A stretch of 64,000 nt of DNA from positions 1 to 64,000 of the forward strand of contig NZ_JBIQLE010000008.1 in the NCBI RefSeq assembly GCF_044464525.1, given 5' to 3'. The notes under the pieces are model-generated. The model ran no database searches. It was not told where the DNA came from and worked only from the letters and a program-made list of their open reading frames with translations. Every line of letters begins with the position of its first letter. Position 1 is the first letter of the stretch. This DNA comes from Pusillimonas sp044464525 (GTDB lineage Bacteria > Pseudomonadota > Gammaproteobacteria > Burkholderiales > Burkholderiaceae_B). This document shows positions 16,305 to 24,848 of the stretch, one piece after another. The position numbers and the translations under genes were made by a program.

Positions 16305-16636
16305 GAGGAGGCAATTCTCAAATTCTTAAGCTTTATATTGTATATTTTTCTTATGAACAATGATTGTATACAAATTGAACTAGCCGTTAAAGCTTCGGAT
16401 CAAGACTGAGGCCGGCAAGCGTAGGATGTGAAGTAGTCAATAAATTTGCCAAGTACCGATGGGGTGCATCTACTAGTGTTCACCAGGGATAACACCTATT
16501 TCCAGTACGAGGCAGCTTGTTAAGATCACATAAAGTCAAGTTTGTATACAAAATAAAAATCCTCGGCCGTGCTTTGAAGTGAATACTGCAACAGGCGCGG
16601 CGACTTATTGACAGTCACCATCATTGGAAGAGAGAC
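16305..16636. promoter_or_regulatory. Divergent promoter region with two TTGTATACAA operators
   Basis: ttgtatacaa at 16364-16373 and the longer palindrome tttgtatacaaa at 16541-16552 stand near the regulator and near the operon respectively. A partial copy (attgtatat) is at 16337-16345. FadR-subfamily GntR proteins commonly bind short palindromes of this form. One site likely serves autoregulation and the other operon control. No other gene is seen in the 332 bases. Confidence 0.65.
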
Positions 16637-17251
16637 ATGTTGAAAGGTGCCAAGCTAGTGTCGGAATTTGTGATTCCTGGTGGACATGCTCGTGCATTTC
16701 AAGTCAGGCAAGGGCATCTGCTTCAAGTCACTGATGTCGAAGGTCAGCAAGTCGCTGATTTCTTTGCCTTCAATGAGCTTGATCATCACGAGTGTTCTTC
16801 GCCGTCACACACTCGCATTTCGCTCAGATCGTTGGCGCTGCGCGTCGGCGACGAAATTCGCAGCAGCTTGCGTTATCCCATGCTCAAAGTCATTGAAGAC
16901 ACCTCACCTTCACATGACTTGCTGATTCCGGCATGTGATGAGCAACGCTACTTGCTCGATTACGGAGTAAGCGGGCATCGGAGTTGTGTGGCGAATATCG
17001 AGGAAGTACTGAGGCCTTTCGGTATAGGGCGCGAGCTGTTTCCGGATCCGGTCAATTTCTTTCAGAGAACGCATATTGATCCGGATGGCGCATTGGTGCA
17101 AATGCCCTGCGGCACCAAAGCTGGAGATTACATCCTGCTGGAGAGTCTCAAGGATGTTATTGCAGCCGTTTCAGCGTGTCCGATGGATTTGAACCCGATA
17201 GGCGGCTCAAAGATTACAGATATAAAAATTCGAATTTTCCAGCCCGCCTGA
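16637..17251 (+). CDS. DUF1989 (urea carboxylase-associated) family protein
   Basis: A 204-residue cupin-like protein. It shows IPGGHARAFQVRQGHLLQVTDVEGQQVADFFAFN at the start, a central Cys (GHRSCVANI) and the family end NFFQRTHI...CGTKAGDYILLESLKDVIAAVSACPMDLNPI-GG-KITDI. Members work in nitrogen metabolism; in guanidine breakdown two such proteins form a carboxyguanidine deiminase. Here only one copy exists and no urea or guanidine carboxylase is nearby, so the substrate is probably different. It is followed by RidA and a TRAP importer, which suggests degradation of an imported amino or imino compound. Ribosome binding site ggaagagag precedes the ATG. Confidence 0.85.
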   Translation: MLKGAKLVSEFVIPGGHARAFQVRQGHLLQVTDVEGQQVADFFAFNELDHHECSSPSHTRISLRSLALRVGDEIRSSLRYPMLKVIEDTSPSHDLLIPACDEQRYLLDYGVSGHRSCVANIEEVLRPFGIGRELFPDPVNFFQRTHIDPDGALVQMPCGTKAGDYILLESLKDVIAAVSACPMDLNPIGGSKITDIKIRIFQPA

Positions 17252-17283
17252 CTTATTGTTAATTTCAAACTCAGGAAATCAGC

Positions 17284-17673
17284 ATGTCTTACAAAGTTTA
17301 CAACCCAAAAGATTTGCCTCTGCCTCCGGCCAATACTTGGTCAAACATTAAAGTTCACAACAATGGCCATTTTTATGTCGCCGGAATAATAGCTGAAGGC
17401 GAAAGTATGTATGAGCAGGCCAAGAAAGTGCTCAGTGCAATCAAACTCATAATTGAAGAAGCAGGCGGCACAATGGACGACATCATGTCGCTGCAAATCT
17501 TCGTCAATAACTTGAACGAGAATACCGAGGTTTGGCGTGCACGCCGCGAATTCTTCACCGGCGATTATCCCTGCTCCACACTTATCGAGGTTTCTCGCGT
17601 CGGTTCGCCAAGTGTCTATCCGCCGATGCGAATCGAAATCAACTGCAGCGGCTATATCGGCGGCAGTAAGTAA
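17284..17673 (+). CDS. RidA/YjgF/YER057c/UK114 family protein
   Basis: A 129-residue protein matching the family in length and layout: FYVAGIIAEGESMYEQAKKVLSAIKLIIEEAGGTMDDIMSLQIFVNN and the end CSTLIEVSRVGSPSVYPPMRIEINCSGYIG. RidA hydrolyses reactive enamine/imine intermediates. The conserved Arg of the active pocket would be the R in MRIEI. Relatives in catabolic operons often act on specific substrates rather than as housekeeping RidA. It lies 32 bases after the DUF1989 gene with aggaaa as ribosome binding site, which suggests they act in the same pathway. Confidence 0.9.
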   Translation: MSYKVYNPKDLPLPPANTWSNIKVHNNGHFYVAGIIAEGESMYEQAKKVLSAIKLIIEEAGGTMDDIMSLQIFVNNLNENTEVWRARREFFTGDYPCSTLIEVSRVGSPSVYPPMRIEINCSGYIGGSK

Positions 17674-17833
17674 GAAGCGGTTCCGGCTCGTACAGAGCAG
17701 GGCCGCGCACGCCTTTGTGCGTCTTCAACGCAGTGTCAAGAGGTTTGCCAGGACACACTTTCCACAGAGAAAAGCTAGTACAGACAATTAATGTTTTTGC
17801 GGTACTTATTATCAAAAAATAGGAGAGCAAATC

Positions 17834-18898
17834 ATGTTCGGAACAAGCATGAAAAAGTGGGTGTGCACCGCATTTCTGGGTGGAGCACTGGCCTTGAGCG
17901 GCAGCGCGTGGGCACAAAAATCTGACGAGGTCATCCGCTGGACGCTGCAGTCTACGTGGGTTCCTGGGCTTGAAATTCAGCGACAGATTGATGAGTTCGC
18001 TAAAAAAGTCGAAAAAATGAGCAATGGCCGGCTAGTCATCAACAGCTTGCCCTCGGGATCCATCGTTGCCGGTTTGCAAGTCTTTGACGCTGTTGAAGAT
18101 GGGGTGATCGATGCCTCATATTCGGCGGCTTTCTATTGGGTCGGCAATCAGCCGGTGGCGCCATTTTTCGCTGCGGTTCCCGCGGGGCTGACCGTGCTGG
18201 AGTACATCATGTGGCTGTATCACGGCCCCGGCCTGGAATACTGGAAGGAGGCTTACGCCGACTACAACTTTGGCTGGGTGGGCGCAGCCGGCATCAACAA
18301 CACGGAAATCTTCGCGTGGACCAACAAGCCTCTTGACAGTCTGGACGATTTCAAAGGCCTGAAATTCCGTACCGTTGGCTATTGGGGTGAAATCCTTACC
18401 AACCTTGGTGCATCGGTCGTGACGCTGCCGGGCGCCGAGATCTATGGCGCCCTTGAGCGCGGCGTCATTGATGCCGCCGAATTTGCCAATCCCGAAGGTG
18501 ATTTCGGTTCAGGCATGCACGAGGTTGCGAAGTACGCCTACGTTCCCGGCATTCACCAGCCAACATCAATGATGGAGTTGATTATCAACAAGGACTCCTG
18601 GGAAGCGTTGCCGGACGATCTGAAAGCCATTGTTGAAGAGGCCGCGAAAGCGTCAGTGCTGGAGGGGCTGGGACACACATTGACCAAGGATGCCGAAGCG
18701 CTGACGAAGCTTGAAGAATATGGCACGGAAATCAGACGCCTCTCCCCCGAGATCATGCAGGAAATTGCCGCATTGGCGCACAAGCTTTACGAAGAAAAAA
18801 GTGCGGAAAACCCGTTGTTCAAGAAAATTTATGACTCTCAAATGGAGTACAAGGCGAAGTTCGAACACCTCCAGAAGTATATGGAAATCAAGTATTGA
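17834..18898 (+). CDS. dctP: TRAP transporter solute-binding protein, DctP family
   Basis: A 354-residue periplasmic binding protein. A signal peptide of about 32 residues ends in SGSAWAQ. The mature part has the DctP pattern: RWTLQSTWVPGLEIQRQIDEFAKKVEKMSNGRL, GVIDASYSAAFYW, DFKGLKFRTVGYWGEILTNLGASVVTLPGAEIYGALERGVIDAAEFANP. The conserved Arg of FKGLKFR normally binds a carboxylate of the ligand. The long GAEIYGALERGVIDAAEF helix places it with the subgroup that binds larger acids or amino-acid-like ligands. aggaga precedes the ATG by 7 bases. A hairpin follows the gene, which likely lets it be made in excess over the membrane subunits. Confidence 0.92.
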   Translation: MFGTSMKKWVCTAFLGGALALSGSAWAQKSDEVIRWTLQSTWVPGLEIQRQIDEFAKKVEKMSNGRLVINSLPSGSIVAGLQVFDAVEDGVIDASYSAAFYWVGNQPVAPFFAAVPAGLTVLEYIMWLYHGPGLEYWKEAYADYNFGWVGAAGINNTEIFAWTNKPLDSLDDFKGLKFRTVGYWGEILTNLGASVVTLPGAEIYGALERGVIDAAEFANPEGDFGSGMHEVAKYAYVPGIHQPTSMMELIINKDSWEALPDDLKAIVEEAAKASVLEGLGHTLTKDAEALTKLEEYGTEIRRLSPEIMQEIAALAHKLYEEKSAENPLFKKIYDSQMEYKAKFEHLQKYMEIKY

Positions 18899-18915
18899 TG
18901 CGTAACTCAGCTTGA

Positions 18916-18950
18916 AAAGGGAAGCCATGGCCGGCTTCCCTTTCTTATCC
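18916..18950 (+). terminator. Hairpin between dctP and dctQ (attenuator/mRNA 3' stabiliser)
   Basis: aaagggaagcc at 18916-18926 pairs with ggcttcccttt at 18933-18943 around a 6-base loop. It is followed only by a short pyrimidine stretch, so it likely slows or partly ends transcription. Such structures are common between the binding protein and membrane genes of importer operons. Confidence 0.6.
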
Positions 18951-19010
18951 AGTGAGTTTGCATCAGTGCGAACCCATTCTTATTGACATGGTGTCAAGGA
19001 GCGACAGACC

Positions 19011-19529
19011 GTGCTCACGATAATACCCCGGGTAGTGGACCCATTAACTAATTGGGTGGCCAGTCTGGTTAAGTGGATTGTTTTGGTGCTTGCCTTCGTA
19101 AATTGCTATGAGGTGGTAATGCGCTACGTGTTTGGCAAGCCAACCATATGGGCCTATGACATCAGTTATATGCTGGGTGGTTCGTTTTTTGTTTTGGGCA
19201 TTGGTTATGCGCTGCTCACAAAAGCTCATGTACGGGTCGACGTGGTTTATATCCACTGGAGCCGTAAAACGCAGGCTTTATTAGACGTAATTCTTTCTCT
19301 TTTATTGTTCTTTCCTGCCTTCAGTGTTCTTTTGTACAAGCTGATTCCCTGGGTAATAAGGTCGTGGGAACGCCAGGAAAAAGCAAGCGGCAGCTTTTGG
19401 CTACCACCTATCTACCCTTTGAAAACCATAATTCTAATCGCTGTTGCGCTACTTTTATTGCAAGGCCTATCCGAGCTTTGCAAGGATTTGAAGGTATTGA
19501 CGGCCAAAGAACAGGAGACGGCTGAATGA
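19011..19529 (+). CDS. dctQ: TRAP transporter small membrane subunit, DctQ family
   Basis: Start is GTG at 19011 with aaggag about 9 bases upstream. The 172-residue product has four membrane spans (about residues 13-32, 47-66, 88-108, 130-150) and the family motif MRYVFGKPTIWAYDISYML. The partner of DctM, it forms the membrane part of the TRAP importer. The stop overlaps the ATG of dctM. Confidence 0.9.
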   Translation: MLTIIPRVVDPLTNWVASLVKWIVLVLAFVNCYEVVMRYVFGKPTIWAYDISYMLGGSFFVLGIGYALLTKAHVRVDVVYIHWSRKTQALLDVILSLLLFFPAFSVLLYKLIPWVIRSWERQEKASGSFWLPPIYPLKTIILIAVALLLLQGLSELCKDLKVLTAKEQETAE

Positions 19530-20857
19530 GCTTTCTTACTCCGGAGATTACTATTGCGCTGATGTTCTTGTCAGTCGTCGTTGGCATCACCCTTGGGTAT
19601 TACCTTGCCTTTATTCTTACCACCGTGGGGTTGGTTTTTGGTGTGATTTTGGTTGGCGATCGTTATATCGGTGTGCTGATAAATAGCATTTTCAGCACGA
19701 TGACAAATAGTGTGCTGCTTGCAATTCCATTATTCATATTAATGGGAAACATCATGCAGCATACCGGGGCCGGCGACCGTATATTCAGCAGTCTCTATGT
19801 GTTGTTTGGTCGGCTGCGAGGCGGCTTGCTGATTGCGACCAATGCATTGGCGACAATATTTGCCACAGTGACCGGCGTCGTCGGCGCGTCGGTTGTAACC
19901 GTCGGTACGCTCAGTTTGCCCGCATTGCTTGAGCGCAAGTACGACAGAAAGCTTTCGGCAGGCGTCATTTGTGCCGGAGGAGGCCTTGGCGTACTCATAC
20001 CGCCCAGCATTCTGATTGTCGTGTACGGGCCCGTTGCGGGTGTGTCGGTAGGAAGCTTGTTCATGGCTGCTATCGTTCCCGGCCTGCTTCTTTCACTCGT
20101 GTACACCATCTATGTGCTTGTCCGGTGTTTTCTGAATCCAGAGCTGGGTCCGCCGATCAGTGTCGAAGACCGAAAAGCGGAAATCGAGCGCGTCGGGCTT
20201 GGCGGTCTGATCTTCGCCATTGTCCCACCCGTGCTGATTGTTCTTGCCGTCCTGGGAACGATATTTTTTGGCATTGCTACGCCTACAGAGGCAGCCGCGG
20301 TTGGGGTGTTGGCGGCGCTGTTGCTGGGTCTGTGTTATCGCACACTTAGTTTCGAGAAGATGTCCGAATCGTTGACGTCGACATTGAAGACGACGTGCAT
20401 GATTTTGACGATGACGGTGGGTGCGGTCACATTCATTTCAACATTTGCCTCGGTGGGCGGACACGCGGTTGTCAAGAATCTGGTGCTGGATATCCCTTTG
20501 GGGCCCTGGGGCATACTGATTCTGATGCTGGTCGTGATTACGATCCTGACCATGTTTCTTGACTGGATCGGCATTGTGTACCTGGTTGTACCGCTCTTTA
20601 CGCCAATTGCGCTGGAGCTGGGCTTTGATCCGGTGTGGTATGCAATGCTGGTGATCTTGTTCCTGCAGCTTGGCTACCTTACGCCACCCTTTGCTTTGTC
20701 GATCTTCTATTTCAGGGCCATCGCACCGCCGGACTTTCTGATGATGGACCTCTATAAAAGCGTAATGCCGTTCATTGGCTTGCAATTGATTGTTTTTGTC
20801 TTGGTGATGGTGTTCCCCCAAATCGTGCTTTGGCTGCCCACTCTCATGCTTCGTTAG
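19526..20857 (+). CDS. dctM: TRAP transporter large membrane subunit, DctM family
   Basis: A 443-residue protein with about twelve spans. Landmarks are AIPLFILMGNIMQHTGAGDRIF, ATVTGVVGASVVTVGTLSLPALLERKYDRKLSAGVICAGGGLGVLIPPS and FLDWIGIVYLVVPLFTPIALELGFDPVWYAML...LTPPFAL, all standard for DctM. It carries the transport path and the sodium sites. Length is normal for the family. It overlaps dctQ by 4 bases and ends the operon, followed by a hairpin. Confidence 0.93.
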   Translation: MSFLTPEITIALMFLSVVVGITLGYYLAFILTTVGLVFGVILVGDRYIGVLINSIFSTMTNSVLLAIPLFILMGNIMQHTGAGDRIFSSLYVLFGRLRGGLLIATNALATIFATVTGVVGASVVTVGTLSLPALLERKYDRKLSAGVICAGGGLGVLIPPSILIVVYGPVAGVSVGSLFMAAIVPGLLLSLVYTIYVLVRCFLNPELGPPISVEDRKAEIERVGLGGLIFAIVPPVLIVLAVLGTIFFGIATPTEAAAVGVLAALLLGLCYRTLSFEKMSESLTSTLKTTCMILTMTVGAVTFISTFASVGGHAVVKNLVLDIPLGPWGILILMLVVITILTMFLDWIGIVYLVVPLFTPIALELGFDPVWYAMLVILFLQLGYLTPPFALSIFYFRAIAPPDFLMMDLYKSVMPFIGLQLIVFVLVMVFPQIVLWLPTLMLR

Positions 20858-20866
20858 GCGTTTTCT

Positions 20867-20908
20867 ACACCCTGGTCGGGGCCGGCATTCAGGCCCTGGC
20901 CGGGGTGT
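20867..20908 (+). terminator. Hairpin terminator after the TRAP operon
   Basis: acaccctggtcggggcc at 20867 onward can pair, with several G-T pairs, with ggccctggccggggtgt ending at 20908, loop ggcattca. The T-run is short (gtgtta), so efficiency is uncertain. It stands 10 bases after the dctM stop. Confidence 0.5.
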
Positions 20909-21135
20909 TAAAGCTTGCCGGTAACCCGCAGTGTTCGCTAGGCGCGGACCATTCATAGCTTTGCCTCGATCACGCGCGCCTTGGCGGCACCCCGAGCCAC
21001 TGGCGTCGGGTGAAGCCAAGTGCCGCAACACCGCCACGGCACGCGATGACGGCAACATGGTTATTAGCTTTGACGCGGCATGCTTGTCCTACACTAAGGC
21101 CCAGCCAGATAGGGCGCAAGTGATAAGGAGCACAA

Positions 21136-21702
21136 ATGCCAGCAGATTTGAACCAAAAATACGGATTGAACCCCGCGCATAGCGAAGTCGTTGCGGCCTG
21201 TCAGGTCGTCAGCCCTGGCGATGTTCTTGATATGGGGTGCTCTAACGGACGTAATGCGCTATACCTTGGCGAGCGTGGTTTCGTTGTCACAGCGGTAGAT
21301 CACAATCCCGCTGCGCTTGAACAATTGCAGTCCATCATCAGCCAGGAAGGCATCGATACAATCAGGCCGCGCCTGTATGACATCAGTGACGCAAGCCTCG
21401 ACGCCGATTACGATTTCATTGCTTGCACGGTGACCCTGATGTTCATCGATCCATCAAGGGTCAAGGCTGTGCTGGCCGACATGCAGCAACACACCCGGCC
21501 AGGGGGGTATAACCTGATCGTTTGCGCCATGGACACCCCCGAGTATCCCTGCCCAATGAATTTCCCGTTTACTTTTGGGCCGAGCCAGTTAAGCGCCGAA
21601 TACAAGGGCTGGGAACTGGTCAAATACAACGAAGACGTGGGAACCATGCACAATGGCGCCAGGCTGCAATTTGCGACCCTGTTGGCGCGCAAGGCCGCTT
21701 AA
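21136..21702 (+). CDS. tehB: Tellurite resistance methyltransferase TehB-like
   Basis: A 188-residue SAM-dependent methyltransferase. VLDMGCSNGRNALYLGERGFVVTAVDHN (about residues 30-57) holds motif I and the acidic end of motif II. DFIACTVTLMFIDP, RPGGYNLIVCAMDTPEYPCPMNFPFTF and GWELVKYNEDVGTMH are close to E. coli TehB. The protein is cytoplasmic and methylates tellurite and perhaps other thiol-reactive oxyanions. aaggag precedes the ATG. It seems to be a single-gene unit. Confidence 0.9.
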   Translation: MPADLNQKYGLNPAHSEVVAACQVVSPGDVLDMGCSNGRNALYLGERGFVVTAVDHNPAALEQLQSIISQEGIDTIRPRLYDISDASLDADYDFIACTVTLMFIDPSRVKAVLADMQQHTRPGGYNLIVCAMDTPEYPCPMNFPFTFGPSQLSAEYKGWELVKYNEDVGTMHNGARLQFATLLARKAA

Positions 21703-21740
21703 TGGGCTTCAGTAGCCATTTTTCAAATCAGCTATAATTT

Positions 21741-21765
21741 CCGAAATAATAACAATTTGCATTAC
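21741..21765 (+). promoter_or_regulatory. Weak candidate Fur box upstream of the siderophore importer
   Basis: aataataacaatttgcatt at 21745-21763 agrees with about 11 of 19 positions of the Fur consensus in a very AT-rich spot, 35-55 bases before the binding-protein gene. The function of the operon supports iron control, but the match alone is weak. Confidence 0.3.
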
Positions 21766-21798
21766 GGGAGGGGGTGCCTGGCCATTTTTTAGGTTGAT

Positions 21799-22755
21799 AT
21801 GCATATCCCCACTAACAGTTTCTCCACAGTTCGCGGTAACTTCACAAGTCGATTTGCGCGCTTTGCGCAGGCTATTGGAATCAGTCTTGCCTTGGCTGCC
21901 GGCGCTTCTTCCGCCGCGCATGCCCGGGACATCCAGACCGCCAAAGGCATCGTTCAAGTCGAAGGCACGCCTCAACGCGTAGTCACCCTCAGCGAAAGCG
22001 CCCTGGATACGGCGCTGGCCACTGGAATCCAGCCGGTCGGCACGGTTGCCACGCGCGGCAGCAACTCGGTCTCCGAATACCTGCGTGCGCGCGCGGGCAA
22101 GATCGGCATCGTCGGTACGGCGCGCGAGTACAACCTGGAAGCCATCCTGGCCTTGCAGCCCGATCTCATCCTTGCGCCTCAGGCGCTGTCCAGCGACATC
22201 TATAACAAGCTCAGCCTGATGGCGCCCACCATTGTTCCCGCCGCCAGTTTTTCCGACGACTGGCGCCTGATGGTCTCGACCTACGCGCAGGCCTTGGGCC
22301 GCGAAGAGCAGGTCGAAGAGGCCTATCAGGGGCTCGATACCCGTATCGGCCAATTACGTGAACGTCTGGGCGAACCCCGCACTGTGTCCGTCGTGCGCTG
22401 GATGCCGCAAGGGCCCATGATCATGTCAAGTAAAGTGTTCACCGGCCAGTTGCTCCATGCTTTGGGCTTCAAGACGCCCGAGCTTGCGGACAAACAGGGC
22501 GACAGGCCTCACAGCGATGTGCTCAGCCTCGAAAACCTGGGCGGACTCGATTCAGACTGGCTCTTTCTGGCCACGCTGAATAAAGAGGGCGCCGAAACTC
22601 TCGAGGCCACGAAGCGCCAGCCGGCCTTCACTCGCCTGGGCGCGGTCCGGGAAGGCAACGTCTCCACCGTCGACGGCCAAATCTGGAGCAGCGCGACCGG
22701 TGTGCTGGCCGCTGGCCTAATTCTTGACGACATCGAAAAAACCTTCCTTAACTGA
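21799..22755 (+). CDS. Iron-siderophore ABC transporter substrate-binding protein (FecB type)
   Basis: A 318-residue periplasmic protein with an N-terminal export signal (about residues 1-42, ending SSAAHARD). The mature part has the cluster 8 binding-protein landmarks: RVVTLSESALDTALATGIQPVGT, EAILALQPDLILAPQ, and the end AVREGNVSTVDGQIWSSATGVLAAGLILDDI. It captures ferric siderophores such as ferric citrate or hydroxamates in the periplasm. The stop codon overlaps the start of the permease gene. The substrate cannot be told from sequence. Confidence 0.9.
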   Translation: MHIPTNSFSTVRGNFTSRFARFAQAIGISLALAAGASSAAHARDIQTAKGIVQVEGTPQRVVTLSESALDTALATGIQPVGTVATRGSNSVSEYLRARAGKIGIVGTAREYNLEAILALQPDLILAPQALSSDIYNKLSLMAPTIVPAASFSDDWRLMVSTYAQALGREEQVEEAYQGLDTRIGQLRERLGEPRTVSVVRWMPQGPMIMSSKVFTGQLLHALGFKTPELADKQGDRPHSDVLSLENLGGLDSDWLFLATLNKEGAETLEATKRQPAFTRLGAVREGNVSTVDGQIWSSATGVLAAGLILDDIEKTFLN

Positions 22756-23771
22756 TGGGCTCGACCAGGCGGAATCCGGTCCCTTCTTTGGGCCGCGCGG
22801 CTTTTGTCGCGTCCATCGTCGTGGCCGTACTGGTGGTGGCCAGCCTTGCCTGGGGCGCGGGCGCCGTGTCCCCGCTCGATGCGCTGCGTGTGCTGGCCGG
22901 CATGTCCGACGATCCCGATGCGCAATTCGTGGTGGGCCAGTTGCGTTGGCCCCGCACCCTGCTGGGCCTTGTCGTAGGCGTATGCCTGGGCGCCGCCGGG
23001 GCGGTGCTTCAGGCCGCCACGCGCAATCCGCTGGCCGAGCCGGGGTTGCTGGGTGTCAGCGCCGGCGCTTCGTTTGCCGTGGTATTGGCCATTGGCTTGG
23101 GCGCAGGAGCGGCCACGCTCAACTTGGGCGTGGCCATTCTGGGCGCGATGGTGGGTTGTTTCCTGGTCCTGCTCGTGACCCAGATGCGGGACGTGGGCGA
23201 CGATCCGGTTCGTCTGGTGCTGGCGGGTGCCGCGTTCAGCGGCATTCTGATGTCGCTTAGCGCCCTGATCCTGCTCTACGACCAGCGCACGGCGGACGAG
23301 ATCCGCTTCTGGATCATCGGTGCCCTGGGCGGCCGTCCGGCCGAAGCCTTGAGCTGGAGCGTGGGGGGAACCATTGTGGGCTTGCTGCTGCTGGCGCCCG
23401 TACTACGGCCGCTGGCGGCGTTGGCTCTGGGTGAGAACCTGGCCACCGGGCTCGGCCATCGGCCGCGCGCCACCCGCATCTGGGCATTGGCTTCGGTGGC
23501 CATCCTTGTGGGCACCGCCACCGCGGCGGCGGGCCCCATCGCCTTCGTCGGTCTGGTCGTGCCTTTCGTGGCCCGGCGCCTGGTGGGCACGGATATCCGC
23601 CGCGCCCTGGTCCTGTCGTTGCTGGTGGGGCCGGCCCTGGTCCTGTTCACTGACATTATTTCCCGCCTGCTGATCAGGCCCTACGAACTGCCGATAGGCG
23701 TGGTCACGGCTTTCGTGGGTGCGCCTTGCCTGGTCGCCATTGTGCGCAGCCGGCGTCTTCCAAACCTTTGA
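22755..23771 (+). CDS. Iron-siderophore ABC transporter permease 1 (FecCD family)
   Basis: A 338-residue permease with about nine to ten spans. It has RWPRTLLGLVVGVCLGAAGAVLQAATRNPLAEPGLLGVSAGASFAVV, the hallmark N-terminal block, and GPIAFVGLVVPFVARRLVGTDIRRAL, the coupling loop that meets the ATPase. ATG overlaps the previous TGA. It forms a heterodimer with the next gene product. Confidence 0.93.
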   Translation: MGSTRRNPVPSLGRAAFVASIVVAVLVVASLAWGAGAVSPLDALRVLAGMSDDPDAQFVVGQLRWPRTLLGLVVGVCLGAAGAVLQAATRNPLAEPGLLGVSAGASFAVVLAIGLGAGAATLNLGVAILGAMVGCFLVLLVTQMRDVGDDPVRLVLAGAAFSGILMSLSALILLYDQRTADEIRFWIIGALGGRPAEALSWSVGGTIVGLLLLAPVLRPLAALALGENLATGLGHRPRATRIWALASVAILVGTATAAAGPIAFVGLVVPFVARRLVGTDIRRALVLSLLVGPALVLFTDIISRLLIRPYELPIGVVTAFVGAPCLVAIVRSRRLPNL

Positions 23772-23777
23772 AGAATC

Positions 23778-24848
23778 ATGAGCGCCCTTTCTTCATCCTC
23801 CGCCGCCCGCAGCGCGCCCAATGGCTATGCCTTGCTGCAAGCAGGCGGTCTGCACGTGCTGGTCTATCGGCGCAGTGTGTGGGCCGCACTGCTGCTGGGC
23901 GCCGCTTTGCTGATCTTGTCGGCAGTCAGCCTCTCGACTGGATCGGCGGGCATGTCGCCCGTCGAAGCCGTCATGGCGGCTTTCGGAGTCGGGCCGGACA
24001 TGCAGGTCTTTCTTATCCAGCACTTGCGCCTGCCGCGTTGGGCGGCGGGCGTGCTAAGCGGCTTCGCTTTCGGTGTCGGCGGCTGCCTGCTGCAAACCTT
24101 GGCCCGCAACCGGCTTGCAACGCCCAGCATCATCGGCATCGATGACGGCGCAAGCGCCTTCGCCGTCGCTTCGATCGTGGCCGTGCCCACGTCCCTGGCG
24201 CCCTCTGCGCTGGCTCTGTGGGGGGCGGCGACCGCGGCCGTACTGGTCTTTGCGCTTTCGGCCGGCGCCGGCGCCCGCGGCTATCGTTTCATTGTGGTGG
24301 GGATCGCGGTGGGCGTGCTGTTCGGCGCGATCACCAATCTGATGCTGGCACGCACGGGAATAGACAGCGCGAACCAGGCCTATCCCTGGACGGTCGGCAG
24401 CCTAAATGCCAGGCCCGCCTTGTCAGTGTGGCTGCTGGCGAGCGGCGTGGCCCTATGCCTGCCGGCGGCCAAGTACGTTGCCCGCGCCCTTAACCAACTG
24501 AGGCTGTCGGACGCGGTGGCCATCGGCTTGGGCGCGAACCTTGCCAGAACCCGGGCGGTGGTGTTGATCTTGACTGTGGTGCTGACCGGACTGGCGGTTG
24601 CAGTGGCGGGGCCGGTGGGTTTAATCGCGCTTGCCGCGCCCGAGGCCGCCCGCCATCTGGCCGGAAACCGGGGTGTGCCGGTGATGCTATCGGGCCTGGC
24701 GGGCGCTTTGATGATGATCACCGCCGACTGGGTGGGCCGCACCTTGTTCGCCCCGATCGAAATTCCCGTCGGCGTCATTACGGCCGTCGTTGGCGGGCCC
24801 TATCTGCTGTGGATACTGCTGCGCAAGCCCGGCAGGGGCATGGCATGA
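23778..24848 (+). CDS. Iron-siderophore ABC transporter permease 2 (FecCD family)
   Basis: A 356-residue permease of the same family: RLPRWAAGVLSGFAFGVGGCLLQTLARNRLATPSIIGIDDGASAFAV and the coupling segment AGPVGLIALAAPEAARHLAGNRGVPVMLSGL. It is 6 bases downstream of the first permease and overlaps the ATPase gene by 4 bases. An N-terminal leader of about 30 residues precedes the first span. Confidence 0.92.
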   Translation: MSALSSSSAARSAPNGYALLQAGGLHVLVYRRSVWAALLLGAALLILSAVSLSTGSAGMSPVEAVMAAFGVGPDMQVFLIQHLRLPRWAAGVLSGFAFGVGGCLLQTLARNRLATPSIIGIDDGASAFAVASIVAVPTSLAPSALALWGAATAAVLVFALSAGAGARGYRFIVVGIAVGVLFGAITNLMLARTGIDSANQAYPWTVGSLNARPALSVWLLASGVALCLPAAKYVARALNQLRLSDAVAIGLGANLARTRAVVLILTVVLTGLAVAVAGPVGLIALAAPEAARHLAGNRGVPVMLSGLAGALMMITADWVGRTLFAPIEIPVGVITAVVGGPYLLWILLRKPGRGMA

